This document shows positions 5,335-10,437 of a DNA stretch of 10,437 nt, one piece after another. How positions within the stretch are numbered: the stretch's first letter is position 1; each line of letters opens with the position of its first letter. The notes under the pieces are model-generated. The model saw nothing but the letters and a program-made list of their open reading frames with translations. It had not been told where the DNA came from and made no database searches. Position numbers and translations under genes: made by a program. Source of the stretch: CAYHZL01 sp964361075 (GTDB lineage: Bacteria; Bacteroidota; Ignavibacteria; UBA10030; UBA8401); contig CAYHZL010000127.1 of the NCBI GenBank assembly GCA_964361075.1, positions 1 through 10,437 of the forward strand, given 5' to 3'.

Positions 5335-7509
5335 ATGAAGAAATTTTTTTTTCTAATGTTGTTGGTTTCATTTTTTTCTTATGCACAGCAATCGTTGTTT
5401 GTTACTGCAAATGATTCTGCGAAAACATATCCATTAAAAGAAGTGATCGTCTCTGCTACAAAGTCTGAAAAAAATCTTGCTGATGTTGGAAGAAGTGTAA
5501 CAGTAATTACAAATGAGCAAACAAAAAATTTTCTGTATCAAAGTATGGGAGAATTGCTTACTCAACAGGCGGGTATGTACATTGTTGGCGCTGGGCAAAA
5601 TCCAGGTATGGTACAAAGTATTTTCACAAGAGGAGCGGCGAGTAATCAAACAGCAATTATGGTGGACGATATTCGGATTACTGATCCTTCGGCAGTGAAT
5701 AATGTTCCGGATTTATCAGAACTTTCGTTTACAGGAGTTGATCGTCTCGAAATAGTGAGAGGATCCCACAGTACGCTTTATGGTTCATCTGCGATTGGAG
5801 GAGTTCTTAATTTTATTACGCCAAGCACGCAAACACCGGGCATTCACATCAATACAGATATTACAAGTGGGACGTTTGGAAAAGGAACATCCGTGCTGTC
5901 TGAAAATTTATTTTTGAATTACACTGATCCTGTCGGTATGTACTTTAATGCGGGACTGTATAACTCTGGAGTAAAAGGACTTGATGCGACTGTTGATACT
6001 GTAACGAATCCTAATGCTTTCAAGAACCGAGACATGGATGGATTTACTAAGACAGACTTGTTCGGGAAAATTGGATACCGAGATGACAACTTTCATTTTT
6101 ATTTATCATATAAAAATAATTCTCAGAAGGCTGATCTCGATAAAAGTGCTTTTGTGGATGACAATAATTATACGCTGGATTTCAAACGAAATCTTTTCAC
6201 CTACGGCGCTTCTTATGCAATTGATGAGAATATCGGAGTGAAATATATCGGCGGTTACTCTACGATGAAACGTATCGCCGTCAACGATTCCTCAATTGCA
6301 GACCAATTAGGAAATTACGATCACACCTATTTTGATGCGACGTATCAAGGAACAATGACAACCAACGAAATTCAAGGAAGTATTCGAGCGAATGGTATCG
6401 ACGGGATCATTGGTGTTGGGTTATACAAAGAAACTATGAGTACCAAAACTCATACGTACATAAGTTCGTTTTCGTATGATTCGAAAACTGATCTTGATAC
6501 ACTTCATCTTAATGCTACAACAAAGAATGCATTTGTTCACTTTGATATGAATGGCTCATCGGTGGATGAAACGTTGCGCAATTTTTCTCTTGCAGTTGGA
6601 GTTCGGCTGAATAATAACGATACATTTGGCAACGCTGTTACGTACGAGATCAATCCGTCAATGAAAGTTGCAGAAAGAAGTTTATTTTATCTTTCTTATT
6701 CTACCGGCTTTAATGCTCCTTCACTCTATCAAATGTTCACGCCGGAAAAATATTATACTTCAAACATCACTCGCGGAAATAAAAATCTGAAACCGGAAAA
6801 TTCTAATTCCTTCGAAATTGGTTTTAAACAATTTGTGAATGACAACGTGGATTTCTCAATCGCATATTTTAATGCTGTTACAAAGAATTTTATTGAATAT
6901 GTATATGTATGGGATAAAAAAATCGGCATTGATACCTTGGGAAATAACTGGTCTCGTGATGATTACAGAGGAGATACGTATCTTAATGTTGGCAAACAAA
7001 CAACCAGCGGAATTGAGTTGAGTCTTAATTCCAAAATAAATGAAAAATTATTTTTTGCAGGCAACATCAGTTTTGTCAGTGGAAAATTAACATACGATCC
7101 TTCAGATGTTGATACTTCCAAAACAAGCGGTAATAATAGTCAGTTATTTAGCAATGGTGCATTTATCATCAAACAAGTGGAATCATTGGGATTAACCAGG
7201 AGACCGAATACTGCAAACATGAGTTTGACCTACAAACCGATTAAAGAACTTGTTCTCAGAATTGATGCAAAAATTGTTGGGTCAAGAAGCGATGTGTATT
7301 ATGATTCAAAACTTGGTCCGTTTGGATCTTTAGGAAACGTGTTGGTTGCAGATTATACCATTTTGGATTTCTCTTCAAAATTTAAGATCAATGAAAATAT
7401 TTCAGTCAATGGTAGAATTGAAAATATTTTGAATACAGAGTATTCAGAGATCAGAGGATACACGACAAGAGGCAGAGGAATATATCTTAGCGTAAATTAT
7501 TCTTTGTAA
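5335..7509 (+). CDS. btuB: TonB-dependent outer-membrane receptor, BtuB-like (vitamin B12/cobalamin uptake)
   Basis: The 724-residue protein begins with a signal peptide (MKKFFFLMLLVSFFSYAQQ; cleavage probably after Ala17). A TonB-box-like EVIVSATK follows at 36-43. The plug domain (about 44-165) holds FTRGAASNQTAIMVDDIRI and the VDRLEIVRGSHSTLYGSSAIGGVLN block typical of these receptors. The rest is the beta-barrel, with PSLYQMFTPE and NLKPENSNSFEIGFK in the usual order and a C-terminal strand ending YLSVNYSL with the family's aromatic/hydrophobic alternation. Energised by TonB-ExbBD, such receptors import scarce ligands into the periplasm. The cobalamin assignment rests on the riboswitch directly upstream, not on ligand residues; cobinamide or other corrinoids are possible. 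The gene uses AGA for Arg far more than accA does and looks more AT-rich, hinting at a different history. The start is chosen by the signal peptide; the Shine-Dalgarno sequence is weak. Confidence 0.9.
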   Translation: MKKFFFLMLLVSFFSYAQQSLFVTANDSAKTYPLKEVIVSATKSEKNLADVGRSVTVITNEQTKNFLYQSMGELLTQQAGMYIVGAGQNPGMVQSIFTRGAASNQTAIMVDDIRITDPSAVNNVPDLSELSFTGVDRLEIVRGSHSTLYGSSAIGGVLNFITPSTQTPGIHINTDITSGTFGKGTSVLSENLFLNYTDPVGMYFNAGLYNSGVKGLDATVDTVTNPNAFKNRDMDGFTKTDLFGKIGYRDDNFHFYLSYKNNSQKADLDKSAFVDDNNYTLDFKRNLFTYGASYAIDENIGVKYIGGYSTMKRIAVNDSSIADQLGNYDHTYFDATYQGTMTTNEIQGSIRANGIDGIIGVGLYKETMSTKTHTYISSFSYDSKTDLDTLHLNATTKNAFVHFDMNGSSVDETLRNFSLAVGVRLNNNDTFGNAVTYEINPSMKVAERSLFYLSYSTGFNAPSLYQMFTPEKYYTSNITRGNKNLKPENSNSFEIGFKQFVNDNVDFSIAYFNAVTKNFIEYVYVWDKKIGIDTLGNNWSRDDYRGDTYLNVGKQTTSGIELSLNSKINEKLFFAGNISFVSGKLTYDPSDVDTSKTSGNNSQLFSNGAFIIKQVESLGLTRRPNTANMSLTYKPIKELVLRIDAKIVGSRSDVYYDSKLGPFGSLGNVLVADYTILDFSSKFKINENISVNGRIENILNTEYSEIRGYTTRGRGIYLSVNYSL

Positions 7510-7536
7510 AATATTTAGTACTGCACAAAGTTCACA

Positions 7537-8472
7537 TCATTTTTTTTTCAATAAGAACACGTAATCCAATCCAAATGTATGTAAGCCGGGAATCTGCTGT
7601 AAATTTCCTTGAGCAAAACGTAATCGGTAATAAAGATCGCTATGTTTCTTTTTATCATTTGGCAGTATCACTTCTGCTTCTTCTGTTATACCTTCCGGTT
7701 CGGTACGCGGATAATAATCTCTTTTCCAATCGCTTTTTCGAGGAAGCACACCGATGCTTCGCAGTCCCCGTTTTATGCTGTACGTTTTTTGAGAGATGAC
7801 TTCTAATCCGAGTTTGCGGAATATTCTCAACAGTGTTACATCCAGAAAGAAGAAAATATGCCCCTGCTTGCTGCGCGCAGGCTTCTGTTCTTCGCGTTCA
7901 AAATCAATAATATCTCTGCAGTCAACTGCGCCGTTGGGAACCGACAGATAGAATACTCCATCCGGTTTGAGGATGCGTTTGCATTCCGTCATCAGCTCTA
8001 TCGGATTGGGAACATGCTCAAGCACATTATTGACATGCACATAATCAAAATATTCCGACGGGAATTTTGCATCTGCCAGATCGCCCTGCTGAACATTGAG
8101 ACCGAGTTGTTCTTTTGCAAACCGTACGGCACTTGCTCCAAAATCTGTTCCGAACACTTCTCATTTCGAATGCTGTTTGATACCGTTGATGAAAAAACCA
8201 GTGGCACATCCGACATCTATGAATTTTCCCGTTGGTTTTAATCGATTAAGTTGACGAGCAAACGCCATCCCTTTTCCTTCTTCGCGCCATCGATCAAAGT
8301 CATAATATCCCGCAGAATAAAAAGCCGCCAGTTGATCGACCGTCGGCAGAGGAGAGAAAAAAATTATTCTGCACTCTGGACACTCGACAAGATCGTATTC
8401 GGTTCCATAAATGAGCGAAACCTTTGAAAGGAATGTTGTGTGATCGTTCGAGTTACAAATCTGGCAGGACAT
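7537..8472 (-). pseudogene. Class I SAM-dependent methyltransferase with N-terminal zinc ribbon, interrupted by an in-frame TGA
   Basis: Read from ATG 8470-8472, the frame encodes 311 positions, with one internal TGA (8161-8163, codon 104) and no frame change. Before it are a zinc ribbon (Cys3, Cys6, Cys31, Cys34), then SPLPTVDQLAAFY and motif I FIDVGCATGFF (84-94). After it come EVFGTDFGASAV, GDLADAKF (130-137), NNVLEHVPNP (148-157) and LKPDGVFYLSVPNG. The stop falls in HSK-TGA-EVFGTD, where relatives usually have W-E-V-G-D, so a single TGG to TGA change explains it. Split here, neither half keeps a whole SAM site. An internal GTG at 8155-8157 would give only the C-terminal part. Such zinc-ribbon methyltransferases are often found with sugar-modification genes; the substrate is unknown. 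TGA ends accA, the Trm112-like gene and this gene, so it is a normal stop here. It converges on the receptor gene, with 27 bases between the stops. Confidence 0.85.
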
Positions 8473-8515
8473 AAAAAATACCAAAGTAAATGAATAATAC
8501 GATTATGATTTATTT

Positions 8516-8544
8516 AGTATAGCCAAATTTTTCTAAAATGAAAA
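8516..8544 (-). promoter_or_regulatory. Possible promoter of the methyltransferase gene
   Basis: On the minus strand TTTTCA (8544-8539, four of six -35 bases) and TATACT (8521-8516, five of six -10 bases) are 17 bases apart, and the -10 box lies 43 bases before the ATG at 8472. The region is very AT-rich, so a chance match is likely enough to keep confidence low. Confidence 0.35.
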
Positions 8545-8569
8545 GTACTATACACAATTAGAAGTATGT

Positions 8570-8652
8570 AATACGGCAGTGAAAATGTCATGGTGTAGGT
8601 TTGAGGAGATAGTGAATTAGTGTTTGTACTATGACATTTTCAGTGCCGTATT
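8570..8652. repeat. 83-bp palindromic element with 22-nt inverted arms
   Basis: AATACGGCAGTGAAAATGTCAT (8570-8591) is the reverse complement of 8631-8652 except for one G-G mismatch (8579/8643). In a plus-strand RNA the stem would continue for nine more pairs, GGUGUAGGU (8592-8600) with GUUUGUACU (8622-8630), six of them G-U, leaving a 21-base loop. The same extension would be C-A mismatches in a minus-strand RNA. No open frame of note and no clear target-site duplication flank it. It could be a MITE-like element, a structured RNA or a protein-binding palindrome; I cannot decide between these. Confidence 0.7.
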
Positions 8653-8746
8653 TCATCGCCTTTTTTCTTTTATAGAAGTTCATACATTTATTTTTTACAT
8701 TTAACAAGCAAATACAAAAATATTTTACTCACTTATTATTTTAGAT

Positions 8747-10437
8747 ATGGCGAACATTCGTTTTTCATTACAATCACTACAAACAGCAGTAGAGAAAACA
8801 TCGGCAGAGTTTCAATCTTCAAAAATTATTGCACGGCTGTGGCAAAAAAATTACATCATCTGGCGCAGTGAAGAAGTTCATAAAAAATCCATCCTCAATC
8901 GTCTTGGATGGCTTCGCAGTGTTGAATTAATGCAAACGCGCGTCTATGAATTAACGGCTTTCGGACAAGAGATAAAGAATGCAGGTTTCACTCATGTTGT
9001 TGTGTTGGGAATGGGCGGAAGCAGTTTATGTCCCGACGTGTGCAGAGCAACATTTGGTTCTGCCAAAGGGTTTCCGCAATTGCTTGTGTTGGATTCTACC
9101 AATCCAACTTCGGTAAAGAGAATTGAAAACGGTATTACGCTTGTGTCAACACTGTTTATTGTTGCAAGCAAATCCGGCGGTACAACTGAAACCAATATGT
9201 TTTACAAATATTTTTACGACCGTGTTGGAACAGTGAAAGCTAATGCAGGAGAAAATTTTATTGCAGTTACCGATCCGAACACACAGATGGAACGCATTGC
9301 CATAGAAAAAAAATTCAGAAAAATATTTTTGAACCCGGAAGATATTGGCGGACGATATTCTGCGCTTTCATATTTTGGACTTGTGCCGATGGCATTAATT
9401 GGCATGGATGTGAAGAATGTACTTGCCAGTGCGGCTAACGAAATGCGTGCGTGCATGAACGAAACACTTTCTGAAAATTCTACAGCGTGCATCGGAATTG
9501 CAATGGCTGAAGCGTTTAAAGCTGGCAAAGATAAATTAACATTTGTCGCGTCCCATTCGATTGCAACATTCAGCTATTGGGCAGAGCAATTGATTGCAGA
9601 AAGTACCGGTAAAGAAGGCAAAGGCATTGTGCCGATTGAAGGAGAAGTTTTTTCGAGTGAATCACCGGCAAGCATGTTTTCAAAAGATCGTATGTTTGTG
9701 TTTCTTCTGTTGAATAATGAGAAAGAGAAATTTTCTTTTCTTCAAGCAAAGTTGAATGAACTTGGTTTGCCGTTTATTGAAGTGCAATTAGAAAATGAAT
9801 ATGAACTTGGCGGAGAATTTTTCCGATGGGAATTTGCAACGGCTGTTGCGGCTGTGGTAATGAACATCAATCCGTTTGACGAACCGAACGTGAAAGAAAG
9901 CAAAGACAACACTGTTCGTGTCATCGAAGAATTTAAAACAAACGGTGCGCTTCCGAAGAAAACACCGTTTGCAAGCGACGCTCACATTCAATTATTCGGC
10001 GAAACAAAGTATGTTGCAACTGTGCAAAGTAAAGCGAAGAATACCTCTACAACAGAATTATTAAAAACTCATTGCGCCGGTTTGCCTGCGCATGATTATG
10101 TTGCAATACTTGCTTACATTGACCAAAATGAAAGTAACGCACGTGCGTTATATTCGCTACGTGAAAAAATTACAACAGCAACCGGCTGCGTTTCTACCGT
10201 TGGTTTTGGTCCGCGGTATTTGCATTCGACCGGACAACTCCACAAAGGCGGCGACCGTAACGGAATATTTTTATTACTTACTGCCGATGAGCCGACTGAT
10301 GTTGCTATTCCAAGTGAACCATTTTCTTTTGAAGTGTTGAAGAATGCGCAAGGGCTTGGTGATTATCTATCAATCGCTTCACGCGATTATAGGCTGTTGC
10401 ATGTTCACCTTGGTAAAGATATTGAGCAAGGATTGAA
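8747..10437 (+). CDS. Phosphoglucose isomerase (SIS-domain, PGI part of Tal-Pgi type), 3' end outside window
   Basis: An open frame from ATG 8747 runs to the window edge, at least 563 residues with no stop, so the gene is 3'-truncated. It matches the PGI half of bifunctional transaldolase/phosphoglucose isomerase proteins more than classical Pgi. Motifs in order are LGMGGSS (87-93), LDSTNP (115-120), the sugar-phosphate loop SKSGGTTET (141-149), AVTDP (173-177), IGGRYSALS (200-208), EQLIAESTGKEGKG (280-293), LGGEFFRWE (354-362), INPFDEPNVKESKD (374-387) and the C-terminal GPRYLHSTGQLHKGG (488-502). It would interconvert glucose-6-phosphate and fructose-6-phosphate in the cytoplasm. The start is the first ATG after an in-frame TAA (8702-8704), so no transaldolase domain is fused upstream here; a separate transaldolase gene may lie beyond the window. 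No clear Shine-Dalgarno sequence is seen. Nearly full length is present. Confidence 0.9.
   Translation, partial: MANIRFSLQSLQTAVEKTSAEFQSSKIIARLWQKNYIIWRSEEVHKKSILNRLGWLRSVELMQTRVYELTAFGQEIKNAGFTHVVVLGMGGSSLCPDVCRATFGSAKGFPQLLVLDSTNPTSVKRIENGITLVSTLFIVASKSGGTTETNMFYKYFYDRVGTVKANAGENFIAVTDPNTQMERIAIEKKFRKIFLNPEDIGGRYSALSYFGLVPMALIGMDVKNVLASAANEMRACMNETLSENSTACIGIAMAEAFKAGKDKLTFVASHSIATFSYWAEQLIAESTGKEGKGIVPIEGEVFSSESPASMFSKDRMFVFLLLNNEKEKFSFLQAKLNELGLPFIEVQLENEYELGGEFFRWEFATAVAAVVMNINPFDEPNVKESKDNTVRVIEEFKTNGALPKKTPFASDAHIQLFGETKYVATVQSKAKNTSTTELLKTHCAGLPAHDYVAILAYIDQNESNARALYSLREKITTATGCVSTVGFGPRYLHSTGQLHKGGDRNGIFLLLTADEPTDVAIPSEPFSFEVLKNAQGLGDYLSIASRDYRLLHVHLGKDIEQGL

Larger units (their letters stand above)
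8473..8746. other. AT-rich intergenic region between divergent genes
   Basis: This 274-base gap separates the starts of the methyltransferase (minus) and the phosphoglucose isomerase (plus). Apart from the hairpin at 8570-8652 and a weak minus-strand promoter, I see no gene. T-rich and A-rich tracts follow the hairpin (8660-8726). I find no convincing plus-strand promoter for the isomerase. Confidence 0.6.

Noticed and set aside
8161..8163. TGA read as selenocysteine or as Trp under another genetic code
   Set aside because: TGA ends accA, the Trm112-like gene and this same gene, homologues have Trp rather than Cys at the site, and I see no SECIS-like stem directly downstream.
7858..8241. 127-codon plus-strand frame opposite the methyltransferase
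   Set aside because: It is antisense to a clear SAM-methyltransferase reading and has no motif or start signal.

Overview
The window looks like chromosomal DNA of a free-living, Gram-negative bacterium. It has an outer-membrane TonB-dependent receptor, cell-envelope polysaccharide genes and a moderate G+C content. The protein flavour, TGA/TAA/TAG stops, the B12-riboswitch plus DUF6580 plus TonB-receptor arrangement and a transaldolase/PGI-type phosphoglucose isomerase suggest the Bacteroidota/Chlorobiota side of the tree, perhaps an Ignavibacteria-like lineage. That placement is inference; no rRNA or other marker is present to fix it.

Positions 1-4138 hold a tightly packed plus-strand run. 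It starts with the C-terminal end of a membrane sugar-phosphate transferase. Then come accA (fatty-acid synthesis), a YbgC-like thioesterase broken by a 23-bp insertion, a 54-residue Trm112-like zinc protein, nadC (NAD synthesis) and a Wzx-type polysaccharide flippase. Genes overlap or are a few bases apart, so co-transcription is likely from accA to the flippase.

Positions 4139-7509 form a vitamin B12 uptake region. A near-consensus sigma-70 promoter lies 5 bases after the flippase stop. It drives a cobalamin riboswitch, an intrinsic terminator and a small membrane protein of the DUF6580 type. A second cobalamin riboswitch with its own terminator then controls a BtuB-like TonB-dependent receptor. 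The two riboswitch-terminator units resemble each other closely, including a predicted L5-L13 kissing loop, and look like duplicates.

Positions 7510-8746 hold a minus-strand SAM methyltransferase interrupted by one in-frame TGA exactly where the family usually has Trp. Next is an AT-rich intergenic region with a long near-perfect hairpin of 22-nt arms. Positions 8747-10437 are most of a phosphoglucose isomerase resembling the PGI half of Tal-Pgi fusions, running off the window.

I found no CRISPR array, tRNA, rRNA, transposase or prophage gene. The points most worth a second look are the twin B12 riboswitches with a DUF6580 gene between them, the two disrupted genes, and the hairpin at 8570-8652.
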